Source of the DNA: Megalobrama amblycephala
Taxonomy: Eukaryota; Chordata; Actinopteri; Cypriniformes; Xenocyprididae
Reading direction: 5' to 3'
NCBI RefSeq assembly: GCF_018812025.1
Contig: NC_063052.1
Coordinates: forward strand, 28,229,581-28,293,580
Length of the DNA: 64,000 bases
Below are positions 23,701-34,682 of this stretch, piece by piece. Under the pieces are notes generated by a model. That model did no database searches, was not told the origin of the DNA, and saw only the letters and a list, made by a program, of their open reading frames with translations. Made by a program: the position numbers and the translations under genes. Within the stretch, counting starts at the first letter, position 1, and every line of letters starts with the position of its first letter.

Positions 23701-24997
23701 GAACTTTTACAGGTAAGGTGATGCAGTGTTCATGGCAGTCCTTACCCCACTTGAGGATTTCACCAGTTGGCCAATGGATGTAAGGTTGGTGTTGGTTTAA
23801 CCATGGGCGTCCCAGGATAATGTCAGCGGTTGACTCCTCCAGCACCATAAATGTGATGTCCTCCACATGCAAGTGACCGACGCGGAGGATGAGTGTGGGG
23901 GAGAAGTAACGGACATGACCTCGGCCCAGCGGTTTTCCCTGTATGGTCGTTATTTTCAGGTCGACGGGGCTGCGTTGACGTTTGGCATTCAGGAGATTGA
24001 GGGTTTGTTGGCTGATGAAGTTCCCCGCCGACCCGGAGTCGAGGAGGGCTTGTACTGAAACAGAAGATTGACAATGTCTTAGGTTCACCCAGGTTTTAGT
24101 TAAGCGTGCTGTTTGAGGAGGTAGTTGGATGGTACTCACCGCTGGACGAGGAGGTCGAACTGGACAGGTGGGTAGTTGATGTCCATCTCCCCCACAATAC
24201 AAGCACAACCTTAAGTTGATGCGGCGTTGTCGTTCTGAGGTGGTGAGATGGTATGTATCAACTTGCATGGGTTCAGGTGCTGGAGGCGCGACAGATGGTG
24301 AGACGGGCGGAGAATTTACAGCGGGAGCGGTGTGAGTGCAAGCAGCGAGTCGTTGGGAGACCCGGATAGTTTTTTGGATCAAACTCTCTAATCCCAGGGA
24401 ATCTTCATATACCACGATCAATTGTTGAACTTCTTCGCGTAATCCATGACGAAAGGTTGTGAGGAGAGCGGTCTCATTCCAGCCGCTGATATAGGCGAGG
24501 GTGCGGAAGCGCACGGCATATGAACTCACAGTCTCGTTCCTTTCTTGTCGAATGTTGAATAGCTGATCGTGAATGGATAAGTCAGCTGTCTGCTGGCCGA
24601 AGACTTCCTTTAACTGGGAACAGAATGAGGACACGGAACCAAGGATCGCAGAATTAGCTTCCCATAATGATTGGGCCCATTGCAGGGCTTTACCTGATAG
24701 TAGATTGATGATGAATGCCACCCGGCTTCTTTCGGTAGTGAATAGATGAGTATTGGCTTCCAAGTAAAGAGAGCATTGTAGTAGGAACCCGCTGCAATCC
24801 TCCGCCGCGCCGCTGTATGTCGCTGGTTTGGCCATGGGACTCGCAGGGGCAGCTGAAGAAGTGATCGGTGGAGTGGGTGTTGATGATGACGGTGCGGTGG
24901 TTGTGGTATTTAGAAGGAGTGAGGACCGTACAGCGTTGACCAGTGCCAGGAAGGGATCCGCTGTGCGGTCCCCGCCTGTGTCTGAAGAGCTCTGCAT
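20636..24997 (-). CDS. G3 Gag-Pol polyprotein with C-terminal chromodomain
   Basis: Intact frame of 1453 codons from the ATG at 24997; the frame stays open to an ATG at 25033 inside the LTR, but the start after the primer site is more likely. Residues from 24997: Gag capsid about 55-225; zinc knuckle C265, C268, H273, C278; protease LLDSGSAG with D320; RT with D589 in motif A and YIDD at 651-654; RNase H D801; integrase finger H983, H990, C1020, C1023; integrase catalytic D1053, D1113, E1149 (D35E spacing); chromodomain about 1347-1400; then an Arg/Gly-rich tail. No stop, frameshift or catalytic loss is seen. Gag and Pol are one frame without readthrough, as in sushi/Tf1-type chromoviruses. 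With identical LTRs this copy could be competent. Confidence 0.93.
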   Translation of the reverse strand: MQSSSDTGGDRTADPFLALVNAVRSSLLLNTTTTAPSSSTPTPPITSSAAPASPMAKPATYSGAAEDCSGFLLQCSLYLEANTHLFTTERSRVAFIINLLSGKALQWAQSLWEANSAILGSVSSFCSQLKEVFGQQTADLSIHDQLFNIRQERNETVSSYAVRFRTLAYISGWNETALLTTFRHGLREEVQQLIVVYEDSLGLESLIQKTIRVSQRLAACTHTAPAVNSPPVSPSVAPPAPEPMQVDTYHLTTSERQRRINLRLCLYCGGDGHQLPTCPVRPPRPAVSTIQLPPQTARLTKTWVNLRHCQSSVSVQALLDSGSAGNFISQQTLNLLNAKRQRSPVDLKITTIQGKPLGRGHVRYFSPTLILRVGHLHVEDITFMVLEESTADIILGRPWLNQHQPYIHWPTGEILKWGKDCHEHCITLPVKVLQSSSSSRKPPLPVQSTSVESPETQVQVTIPPAYRAFQDVFSKRLATQLPPHRPWDCAIDLLPGATLPKGRVYPLSIPEQKAMEEYVREALKQEFIRPSTSPAASSFFFVAKKDGGLRPCIDYRHLNSQTVKFSYPLPLVPAALEQLRGATMFSKLDLRSAYNLIRIRKGDEWKTAFITPSGHYEYQVMPYGLSNSPSVFQNYMNEVFRDYLNKFVIVYIDDILIYSHRYEDHVNHVKLVLQKLREHQLYLKLEKCEFHTSSVQFLGYVIDPNGVKMDQGKVEAITHWKQPNTIKELQRFLGFANFYRRFINNYSMLSSPLTSLLRNRAKSLSWNPAATNAFHQLKLAFKSAPILIHPDPNHQFIVEVDASSTGVGAVLSQRQGDPPRLHPCAFYSKKLSPAEQNYDIGNRELLAIKLALEEWRHWLEGAKLPFEVITDHRNLEYLRDAKRLNHRQARWALFFTRFNFKVTYRPGDQNNRADALSRLHQADPDPETPEPILPPAMIVSPIQWTINQQIQQENLLQPAPPGGPEGRLYFPPHHRITLLDLAHSSPGSGHPGRRRTLSLLQQRYWWPSMPQDISRYIRGCSVCAIADTPRRLPEGKLVPLPIPERPWTHIGIDFMADLPSSQGFTCILVVVDRFSKSCKLIPLKGLPTAFETAEALFHNVFRHFGLPEDIVSDRGPQFISRVWTAFFRLLGVSVSLSSGYHPQTNGQTERKIQEIGRFLRVYCHRNQDCWSQYLPWAEYAQNSLQQSTTGLTPFQCVLGYQPPLFPWSGEPSEIPAVDHWFRQSERVWDSAHVHLQQAVRRHKEQADARRRPTPQYQPGQQVWLSTRDIRLRLPCRKLSPRYIGPFTIERQLNEVTYRLQLPAQYRISPSFHVSLLKPFTDPLSPPSTEPGDDAVPPPPAIDEDTNIYRVRAILDSRRRGSQLEYLVDWENYGPEERCWVNRQDILDPSLLTEFHQEHPDRPAPRSRGRPRRRRRSQPSGAARGGGGTVTATQPAPSDTDTYATPTRSQSPEY

Positions 24998-25000
24998 TTG

Positions 25001-25011
25001 GTCTGGTCTTC
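25001..25011 (-). promoter_or_regulatory. G3 primer binding site, self-priming type
   Basis: Minus-strand GAAGACCAGAC abuts the 5' LTR. Ten bases (AAGACCAGAC) are complementary to GTCTGGTCTT at the predicted RNA 5' end. Compared with G2 both partners differ by a matching T-to-C / A-to-G change. Confidence 0.8.
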
Positions 25012-25420
25012 TGTCAGACACAGACGAGGACACAGAGGAGGTATAGTGTAACAGTGTTTATTAACAGAGGTTTCAGACACAGGTGATGACACAGGTAGAG
25101 AATCTTGACACGTAGAACTGACAATAGGTATAACAGTGATAACTTTCCTTGGCAGATGACGAAGGTGACACAGATGAAGACGGAGGACTCAGGACTGGAG
25201 AGGAAGACGATGAAGACAACAGTAGGTATAATGTTCAGGTAAGACGAGATCGAGTGACGTGTAGGGATCGGTGCAAGACCAGACAATGAGTGAATGGAAC
25301 TGGTGTGCTTATATGTGGCTCTGGTGATGATGCACAGGTGTTCAGTATTCCGGTGATTGTGAACGAGTGGGCGTGGCGTAAGTGTCCGTGTCTGAAGGTG
25401 CCGGTTGTGTAGCCGTGACA
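25012..25420 (-). repeat. G3 5' LTR with TATA box and predicted RNA start
   Basis: On the minus strand TATAAG (plus 25308-25313) lies about 29 bases before GTCTGGTCTT (plus 25275-25284), which is the predicted RNA start and is complementary to the primer site at 25001-25011. Confidence 0.88.
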
Positions 25421-26000
25421 CACACACTCCTCCCCCTGCCGCCGTTAATTGATCTAAGACCAGCCTGTTTTGCAGGGCAGTTAAACGGACCCCTCTGAGT
25501 TCCTGTTGAACACCAGCCAATGTGTCTCTTGTAGTATTGATAAATGAAATTAGCTCATATCTTGTAACCTCAACTTCAATTTGAAGACTAGAAACACCTA
25601 CTCCTGGAAACATTGCTTCAAAGAATCTTTCAGTACCATTCCAGAGTCGATGTTCCATTGGTACTGGATTATCTCTACTCAAACTACTAGTTGAACTGCG
25701 ACCAGAGAGGGAGTGTTTCTTTTTCTGTTTTTGTTTTGTCATAACGTGAGGTTTGTGTGGTCTAATAACCATGGAATATTCTTCCAAAGTTACTAGAGCA
25801 CATCTTCCACTCCAATCTTCTGGAAGAGTAGTGTAGACTCTATGTCCACACAGCCAAAACCAATCTTTGATAGCTCTAGTTCCCCATGAAGCAGGAGCAT
25901 ATCTATAGCAATTTTGACCTGGCACAAGTGCACAATATTTAGAACACACATCTTGAATAAAAGGATTAGCCCATCCATAAGCAATCATAGTAGATATAGG

Positions 26001-27509
26001 TAGGGCTGTAGTCAAGTCCACCTTTGTCGAGTCCAAGTCAAGTCCAAGTCCAAAAGGTTTGAGTCCAAGTCAAGACCAAGTCCAAAGAGGTTCAAGTCCA
26101 AGTCAAGTCCAAGTCCAAAAGGTTCGATTCCAAGTCAAGTCCGAGTCCAAATGAGACAGTCAAGACAGAGACAGAAAAAAAAGAATCCTTTTCAAGACCA
26201 CGTACATAACTATTGATAATTTATGTGATTAGAGAGACAGCATATCTTAGATTCTAAAATAATCATTATTACTTGTTTTTAAATTCTCTACAACTGGTTC
26301 CCAAACATTTTACAGTCGCGTACACCCTGAGGCATTTAACATTCTTCTGCATACCCCTTCTCTTCCACTTAGACTGCTGCAATCACACCTTTTCCATTAA
26401 GGGACAATATTTTCCCCTTTAAACTGATTGTGCATTAAAGTGCTTTTTTTACCTCTATAAATATCTTTATAAAATAAATAAATGTTTAAAATTAAAAATG
26501 TCCAAAAGAGAAATAAGCAATGATGTTAAAACTTGTGATATTTTTAAATATTGAACTAAGTAGGTGGCGGTAAGTCACTGTCTTAATGAGTGAGTCATCG
26601 AGTCATTCATTCATTCATTCAGTAACGAAGCAAGTGGCGGTATTTTTGAAAGGGTAATTGAATCATTGACTCTCATTGTTTTTACACAGCCACAGATTCG
26701 TTCACAAAACATCGATATGAGTCTCAGTTCTGCTGTGGCTTTCGTTTGAACTAGAGATGCGCTGATTGCAATTTTCTTGGCCGATTCCGATTTCCGATTT
26801 TTGGATAGTGTGATCTGCCAATACCTATTTTTGCTGATTCTGATTTTCTTTCTAAGAACTATAATTGACAACATTTACAAAATCTACCTTTCTTCAATGC
26901 AAAATTTTATTTTCATAAAAAAAGTACAAATAAGTAATAAAATAAGAAATGCAAAAAAAAAAAAAATGCAAACAGCACAAATAAATGCAATAGAATAGAG
27001 AGCTATGAAACTAAGTTTTTCAGGTTAAATAGGTTTTTATTTAGATAAGAAATACTACAGAAATTAAAGTAATCAAATGTAAAATAACACATCCATTACC
27101 TTAATTTCTGTATTTTTTTTATTCTAAATATTAAATAAAGATTTATTCTTACAATTAAAGTTAAAAACGTATTCAGTCAAGAGCAGAACGTGATTTTCTT
27201 TGTATTTTGTTCTTTAAATAACATGACAGACAGCAGCAGGAATATTGTACTGCTGTCCCTTTAAGAGTTTATGAATGGACTCAATACTGTTACACAACAT
27301 GCATTCTCTTTCTTAGCTATTTAACGCTCGGAATTGGAAAGATGTGAGACTGACCTGCTGGACTCGGTCAAGACTAACTAGAACTTTTGGCGAGACCAAT
27401 GACCAAGTCCGAGACAAGTCCGAGTGCAAATACCACCGAGTCTGAGACGAGTCCGAGACAACAGAAAAATGTCTCGAGTCCAAGACCGGACTCGAGTACT
27501 ACAGCACTA
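26001..27509. mobile_element. hAT-type non-autonomous DNA transposon in env
   Basis: TSD GATATAGG at 25993-26000 and 27510-27517 (8 bp, hAT length). Ends TAGGGCTGTAGT and, inverted, TAGTGCTGTAGT. Subterminal AAGTCCAAGTC-type repeats fill 26010-26150, with related GAGTCCGAGAC repeats near 27400-27490. There is no transposase frame. An internal segment near 26753-26830 (GAGATGCGCTGATTGC...) may be another, older insertion. An (ATTC)n run lies at about 26602-26620. Confidence 0.88.
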
Positions 27510-28126
27510 GATATAGGATGTGGTGTTCCTTTAGAACACTCAGTCATATTAGCTTTTGGATAATGCAAAATACAACCCATACAACAAGACATATTTTCTA
27601 TCTCGCAATGATGGTATGTTCGATTAAATTTACTTTCAGGTATTACCCCCAGTCTCACTGTTCCAGTTTCTCTTTCCATACACAACAGTGAGTCTGGAAT
27701 AGAGCCAATGGTTGTCACTTTAGCATGCACTTGTGTTGCAAGCATCATTATTCTACTTTTTCCACAACTCCATATTGCAGTTCTATTTGGAGCCATCATT
27801 CCGGTAATGCTAATGAAAAGAGGGCATTCTAATTCTTCTTCTGTTCTTGGTGATTTAACCTCTACATGTGGTCCAGAGACACTATGTGGCATTTTTGTGC
27901 AAACATAAGTCACCTGTTTTTCCTTCAGATTTGGCAGTGTAGTTGGCTAATTCTCCACCACATATTAGCTGCGAAGGCATGTGGTTCTTCTTCATAATGT
28001 ACCCAAGTTTCATTACCAGTGCTAACAGCAGCTTCTATGTGAATAAACACATTTGTCAGCACAACCAGGTAAAATATCAATTTAGTAATCATGGCTAGAG
28101 AGCTTTGATGATAATTATTGCTGGTT

Positions 28127-31100
28127 CTAGATCTCTAGCAATCTCTTTCTTCTTCTCCTCGTTGAACGTCTTGGTTCACCTTCCTTCGGATCTTTCCTTG
28201 GCTCACTGGCTTCCTCCTCCTCATTGACCAGAACGTTCCCCTGGGATGGAGCTGCTTTCAGTCGACTGGCATGGATCCACTGCGGCTGGAAGTCAGTCAG
28301 CACTCTTGTTCTCATCACAGCAATCACCGTGGCAGACCCCAGATACTTCGGCTCACCCAGTTTTGTGGGCTTCAGACACTTTATCAGCACCTGTTGTCCT
28401 GGAACGAAAGGATGGTGGGTTTTTTCTGCAGGAAGAGGGAGAGAGAGAGACACATCACAATTGATGCTATTCAAAGTTTTAATTAGGGAATCCACATAAT
28501 CCGTGATGATCCCCTCCGTGTCACCTGTGGAAAAATTGCCAGCGCGACCTCTGACCCATGGGGTCGGGAAAGGTCTACCCATAAGGATTTCAAATGGAGA
28601 CATCTTTTTTGTTGCTGATGGTGACATTCTAATTTCTGTCAATACGGCAGGCAGCAGATCAACCCAATTTCAGCCTGTATCAAGACACGCTTTATTAAGC
28701 CGATCTTTGATAACCCTATTCATGTTCTCAACTTGTCCACTAGATGGAGCGTGAAACGGTATATGCAATGACCAGGTAATATTAAGATTTAATATTTAAT
28801 TAATTAATATTAAAATCAATTTGCAAGTGTTGGAATGGTAGCTCAGGATGTGGTAAAGAGTCATGTTTAGTTGCCTTGTGCTTGTTGGCTTGAGCACACA
28901 CCAGGCACGCATCCAATATCAACAGAGTATTTCTTCGAACATTTGCTATGCAATAAGATCGATTCAACATTTGTATCACTTTCTTTTTTGACACATGTGA
29001 TACACCAAGATAATGTCTACATAGCATAACAATCGCAGATGCAGGTAGTGCAAGTCTACCCTGTTTGTCTCTCAAGATTCCAGCTTGATCTAGTTTTACT
29101 TCATTGTCTGAGCAGTAAGTCAAATCAGCTTGCGTAGGGTTAGCTTGTAATATTTTAATGTCCAAATCATTAATCAATAATGAATTCATCATAGGAACAT
29201 CTGTGCCCCTTTCACTTACATGTGGACTTAATATCACTTCTTTAGCAGCCCATTTCGCTACTTCATCTACAAATCTATTTCCTTTGGCCTCATCTGTTTC
29301 TCCTGACGTATGTCCTGCTACTTTGATAACAGCGAGTTTTGATGGTTGTTGTGCTGCATTAATGAGCTCTGCTACAATAAAATGGTGAGCAATTGGCTTT
29401 CCATCTGAGGTTTTAAAATTTCTTTCTTCCCACAATTTAGCAAAGTCATGTACTATGCTATACGCATATTTAGAGTCAGTGTATATATTAACACACTGAT
29501 CTTTTGCCAATTGACAAGCTCTCGTTAAAGCAATTAATTCTGCAACTTGTGCTGACATGTATGGCAAAGAGTATGCCTCAATTACACGATCAGGTAATTC
29601 AACAATAGCATACCCACACAAGTATACATTATCATTTGGCTTGAAACAGGATCCATCAATATACCAATTCTTCCCCTCCTCCAGGACAGATGTAGAAACA
29701 TCTGGCCTGCAGGCAGTCGAAATCTGGATTCTGTCTAGGCAATCGTGGTCATCACTCTCAAATTCACCTTGCGTCAGCAACCTGTGCAAATGTACAGTAG
29801 GGCCATGAATAACAGAAGTTGGTTTCAAAATCAAATTAGCAGTAGCTAATAATATAGCCTCATAGCCAGAGCAGCGTTGAGCAGTCTTATGTTGAGTAGA
29901 AATATTACTCATAATGACTCCTACCTGATGAGAGGTGTGCACTATCAATTTATGTGATAACACAATTTTTTCAGCATCTTGCACCATGATCGCCGTGGCA
30001 GCCACTGCACGCAAACAAGCAGTGTTTTAGACCCCCACTTTCATGCATGTACAGGTGAAAGTCTTGAGTGTAACTTGGGAGGCAGAGTGCAGGAGGTTTC
30101 ATAAGGGAGGATTTCAAATGTCTGAATGCTTGGTCCATCTCAGCTGTCCATGTAATGTCCTCTGTGTCCCCCAGAGTAGCAGTTCATAGGATTTTGTCAT
30201 ACATGGAACAGTTGGGCACCCATGATCGGCAATAGTTAACCAGTCCCAGGAAGCTTTGCATCTGCTTCCGTGTCGATGGGTGCTTGAAGGTAGCAATAGC
30301 TTTCACTCTGTCAGCAGACAATTGCACTTTGCCCTGTGACAGTTCATGTCCAAGGAATTCGACCCTCCTCTGTACCCACTGTAGTTTCTCTCTTGATGCC
30401 TTGAAACCAGCCTCTGCCAAAATGTTGCAGACAATTTTAGAGGCAGCAGCACACATGTCCTCAGTTGCACCAGTGATAAGGATGTCATCTGCATATTGAA
30501 GCAGACAGGTGTTTGGAGGAAGTTTGGCATTTTTCAGTGTTGCGTGCACTACAGCAGAGAAAACAGCCGGAGAATCTCTGAACCCTTGTGGGAGTCTTGT
30601 CCACGTTAATTGCGAATTTTCCAAGGTAAAACCAAACAATGGCTGAGTTCGGCGATCAACAGGAATGCTGAAGAAGGCACTGGAAATATCTAGAACTGTA
30701 AAAAAAATTAATGTTCAGAAGGAATAGAATTAATTATAGTTTGCACATCAGGTACAATAGGAGACAATGGTGTTACCAACTCATTAACTTTTCTCAAATC
30801 TTGAGTTAAATGCCAAGAACCATTTGCTTTCTTATTTGGATTAATTGGTGTATTATAAGGTGAATGAGTGTGCACCAGGATGCCTTGAGCCAATAATTTA
30901 TCGATAACAGGAAGAATACCCTCCACCTTTTCTTTTGAGAGGGGCTATTTTTTTCTGATACACAGGCTTGTCTGTTATTAGTTTAGCAACATAGGGCTGG
31001 ACATCAATGAATCCTGCGTCATCCTTATGGGCCGCCCACAACTTGGGGTTGACGCCCTCAATTTTCTGTTTGAGCTCAGTTGCAGAATCGTCCTCAAGGA

Positions 31101-31530
31101 GAGCAGTTCCTGTATCAACAGTGAGAGAGAAGGCTGCAGGAAACATAAGTTGTAGAGAATCAGCATTAAAATGAAGTTGAATACCTAATTTATGCATGAG
31201 ATCCCTACCAAGAAGAGAAAATGGCGATAATGGGATAATTGCAAAAGCACGCATTTTAAATAATGATGGGATATCATTAGAAGTAACCGGAAATGTTGGT
31301 GTCATTTCACATTTCACAGGCACACCGTTGATTCCCACAGAGTTTACATGTTTTCCTGTAATCAAGCCCTCATAAACAAGAGAAGATAACGATGAGATTG
31401 TCGCCCTAGTATCTAAGAGAAAAACATAGGTTTTATGGCCAACATTTAATTCAATAAATGGCAAAACAGTTGACACATTCGTATAACTCAAAGAAATCAG
31501 TGAAAAATTATCAGAGGAGGGCTCAGTCGA
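28127..31530 (-). pseudogene. pol: ERV pol: protease, RT, RNase H, integrase (broken)
   Basis: Protease (31491-30990) has LLDTRA where LLDTGA is expected. RT fragments cover 30926-30708 (WHLTQDLRKVNE), a degraded motif A near 30680, and 30639-30184 with LLQYADDILITG. RNase H lies in the frame 30014-28800, with YIDGS, AELIALTRA and YTDSKYAYS. The same frame continues into the integrase finger (H..H, CLVC) and the first catalytic Asp region, then stops at about 28800. The core between first and last catalytic residues is deleted and replaced by AT-rich sequence at about 28775-28805. The integrase C-terminus resumes at 28770-28127. The enzyme is dead. Confidence 0.83.
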
Positions 31531-32578
31531 ACTCAGTCATTGTGGCCAGGAAATGGGATACACTGGATTTTGTCTGTCAGTCTTTGCAGAAGGGAGCGCA
31601 AGTGGGGGCTTTTGCTTAGAGCCACCACCCGAGCCCTTCTTCTTCTGCTTTTCTGACCTCTGCTTCAAATCCCAAGCCTTTTTCTTACAGTCACGTTACA
31701 GATGTCCTGGCTTGCCACAATAAAAACAGTGTCTCACATTTCCAAATTGTTGCGGACGAGGATTCACAGCAGCATTAACTTGAAGCATTGCAGGAGTTTT
31801 GCCCCTGGAGACATCAAAGGCTCCAGCAGAGGAAAGCTCACGCAAGCGTCGTCCCAATTCATCAACAGAAATGGTAGTAATATTTGGAGTAGTTATACGA
31901 ATTAACTGTGCAGTGTCTTTGTTCATATTATTTAGGAACGTATTTAAGAACAATGGACAACTTTGATCAATAGGAATCGCAGACTCCTCAACCCATGCAT
32001 GTTTAAATCTATTAACCCTTTGATGTACAACATGGGTCAAAAATGACCCGGCTGAGCTTTTATTTTCTATATCTTTGCAAGAAATTAATTTCATCATTCA
32101 ATATTCCAGGTATTACTCAATTAACTTGTTTTTGAGCATCACAAATCCTCATTTTCATTTTTTCTTTCTTACTTTTTTAATAAAAATAATTTTTGTATCA
32201 CTACCCTTCTAATGCGCAACATGGGTCAAAAATGACCCGTATTCATTTCCTATGTAATTTTAATAACGGTTGAGTGTTTCTTTGCTGAATCTTTAAAAGA
32301 ACTGTATTTTATCATTTATTTATTCCAGGTATTCCTTAAATATCTTGTTTTTGATTGTCAAAAATCATTATGTTCATTTTTTCTTTCTTACTTTATAAAC
32401 AAACACAGTTTTTGTTTGTCTACATCAATTTTACACACATGGGTCAAAAATGACCCGTATTCGTTTCCTATGGAATTTCAGTCATGACTGAGTGTTTATT
32501 CGCTGAATCTTTGAAAGAAATGTATTTTATCATTTATTTATTTCAGGTATTACTTAAAGGTACAGATTGTAGGACCTG

Positions 32579-32592
32579 CCACTAGAGGGCGC
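32579..32592 (+). promoter_or_regulatory. CTCF-consensus-like motif at the Kolobok left end
   Basis: CCACTAGAGGGCGC fits the core consensus CCASYAGRKGGCRS at every position. It lies about 20 bases inside the transposon end and 120 bases upstream of the ballast gene ATG. Binding is not shown. Confidence 0.55.
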
Positions 32593-32710
32593 ACTACCAA
32601 AACAATAACAATCGCGTGGTTTGATGACGCTAAGAAGGTGCGTGGAATGATGGGATTTGTTGTCTTCTACCCAACCGCTGACGGCCATCAATCAGACGAT
32701 AAGATAAATC

Positions 32711-34234
32711 ATGGATTTAACGGATGAGGTAAAGTTTTATAAATGTTGTGTTTGATGTCATAGTTTTATTATATTGAATTAGACCCGAGTAATGGAAGGT
32801 TTACAACGAATCTTTAGTCATAGATGTTAGAATATTTGTCCAATTCGATGGTGTGATAACACAGCACAGTTTCAAGTGTTCAAATCAGTATTAATAAATG
32901 TTATTTTGAACTTACCAATATCATTTGCATTAATGATTGATTCATATTTCTGTATAACACTAACTGTATTTATTTACATTGTTTAACTTGTCAGGTGAAA
33001 TAAGGCAGTGTAAATAAAGCAGTAAATAACCAAATGCAGTAACACTGCACCTGCATAAACTTTAGTCTTCAAGAAAACACATTTTTAATATATAAAATGA
33101 AGCATGGTGAATTGCAACTTCATTATGACCTAAGAATATGCACTTCACATAGTTATGTAAACTATTAAAAACATTTAATATTTTAAATTGTATATAATTA
33201 TGCATTGTCAGCAATATTGTAATATCTGTTTATATACATTTGTTTATATTTGTTTTGATGACATTTGACTGTGTTGCACAGGGAGACACAGATAGCTCTG
33301 TACTTGACTTTTCCATGTCAAAGGCTGATGAGACCTGGAGTCCTCCTCAGAGCAGCTGGCAGGAAGCATCACGTAGAAGAGCTACAGGTGCAGACAACAG
33401 TAAAAAGAAAGGGACAGGAAGAGCCAAAGGGTCAGGAAGAGCCAAAGGGACAGGAAGAGCTTCCAGAGTGGGAGAAACAGCTGAAGCTGCTGAACCCAGC
33501 TGTGGTGCTGCAGGAGGAAGATCAGTAAGTAGACGGAGAAGGTCTACAAGGGGACGACAGGCAGCTAGAGGGAGAGGAAGCACGGCATCATCTGGACTGG
33601 GTGAAGAGGACAGATTGAGGGTGTCTAGGCTGCAAGAGGAAAGGAGGTTGATGACACAAGTGCGTATGGACATACTTTAATTTTAAACAGTTATAAAATG
33701 AACAGTTTCTTAGTTTGGCATTACATTTTTTTTTTTTTTTCAGGAGATTGTAGGAAACATGAACCTGGATGAAGCTCAGGGACTCTTACAACGAGTTTTA
33801 AATAGAGAACCAGGTCTCATGTTTGATGTTCTTCAACCACCCATTTGTGAGGAACAACAACTACAACATGGTGTTCAATGATGTTCCTGTACAAGATGCA
33901 TTGAAATGCCAACAGATCTTGAAAAGAAATGTTGTGGCATGACACAGAGCACATGTGTAAGTGTGTTGCCCCACATGTCACTGTACATATTAGATGAACA
34001 CGTATTGCGTTTGTCCCGTCGTTTAAGAAATGACATATCCGCGACACACAGGAACCTGGGGATGACAACCGTGAGTACCGCTATGCTGCTTACATAAATT
34101 TTGTCTTGTGGCAGTGTGGTTCACTTGGGGCAGGAAACCGTGTGGTCATCCCCAGCTGCTGTGTGCGCAGAATCCGTGAAAAATTTCCAGACCCAAATGG
34201 CCAGTACACTGGATTCATTGCTGCTGTGTTATAA
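32711..34234 (+). pseudogene. P2X7 ballast-type zinc-domain protein gene of the transposon, broken
   Basis: Three exons by consensus splice sites: 32711-32728 (MDLTDE), 33282-33659 and 33744-34234. Exon 2 codes a basic, low-complexity RAKG-repeat and RS/RG-rich region, suggestive of nuclear or nucleic-acid binding. Exon 3 resembles the cytosolic C-terminal zinc 'ballast' domain of P2X7: PTDLEKKCCG, CVSVLPHMSLYILDE, then in another frame [20 protein letters not shown] and a terminal GQYTGFI. There is no channel domain, so this is not a P2X receptor. A TGA at 33879-33881 replaces the Trp expected before the first CxC, and a frameshift lies at about 34035-34050, so this copy is dead. The role in transposition is unknown. 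Confidence 0.75.
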
Positions 34235-34682
34235 TTTAAGAAGCATGCTGCTGACCTTGTTCTCCTGTAGTTATATTTATTTATTTTGTTTTTATGTAAC
34301 ATTCTAATTTATGTTCCTTTGTTAGTTTTTTTCCACTATATAATTGTTAATTTTTGGATTAAAAAATTTAAAGGATATAATATTATTTTATGTTGCCTAC
34401 TTCATACAAATCTGTATTTCATACAAAAATAGTTGGAAAATAAAAAACTGTTTTCTATTTGAAGTATTTATTAATAATAACAACAAGAAAATATTTTTTT
34501 CTTTATAACACATTTTACATTACTTACAATTTATGTACATAACTTAGAGCACCTATCAGAGGTGGCCCGTTTACATAAATATGAAGGTATATGAATCAAG
34601 TTTCTAAGTCGAATTTTGAAAGACAACAATAGCTTGGCTGGCACATTTGAAACTCAAGAGTTTAGATTGCTGAGGTTCTACT

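Larger units (their letters stand above)
20306..25420 (-). mobile_element. Intact chromodomain gypsy element G3, very recent
   Basis: Complete element of 5115 bases. The two 409-base LTRs (20306-20714 and 25012-25420) read as identical. TSD CACAC lies at 20301-20305 and 25421-25425. It has a single uninterrupted Gag-Pol ORF, a self-priming primer site and all catalytic residues. It sits in the ERV env. It is related to G2 in the same orientation but is a different family. Confidence 0.95.
20024..28092 (-). pseudogene. env: ERV env (SU and TM), broken and split by two insertions
   Basis: Envelope glycoprotein remnant. It starts at the ATG at 28092, 35 bases after the pol stop, with a hydrophobic signal-like stretch, and has a stop near 27925. 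The SU segment continues 27913-27518, is cut by a hAT element (26001-27509, TSD GATATAGG) and resumes 26000-25426. The TM part begins there and contains the heptad/immunosuppressive-like segment. It is cut by G3 immediately beside the CX6CC disulfide motif, which resumes at about 20305-20270 and is followed by a stop. A membrane-anchor-like region precedes the end at 20024. It is non-functional. Confidence 0.8.

Noticed and set aside
33347..33673. 108-residue minus-strand frame opposite the ballast gene
   Set aside because: Antisense shadow of the RAKG/RS-rich exon; splice sites and domain match support the plus strand.
33879..33881. In-frame TGA as a selenocysteine codon
   Set aside because: Homologous position is Trp (TGG to TGA is one change), no SECIS-like element was noticed, and a frameshift follows.
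32711..34234. A true P2X7 receptor gene
   Set aside because: No transmembrane or ATP-binding channel exons; it lies between transposon ends next to a transposase.
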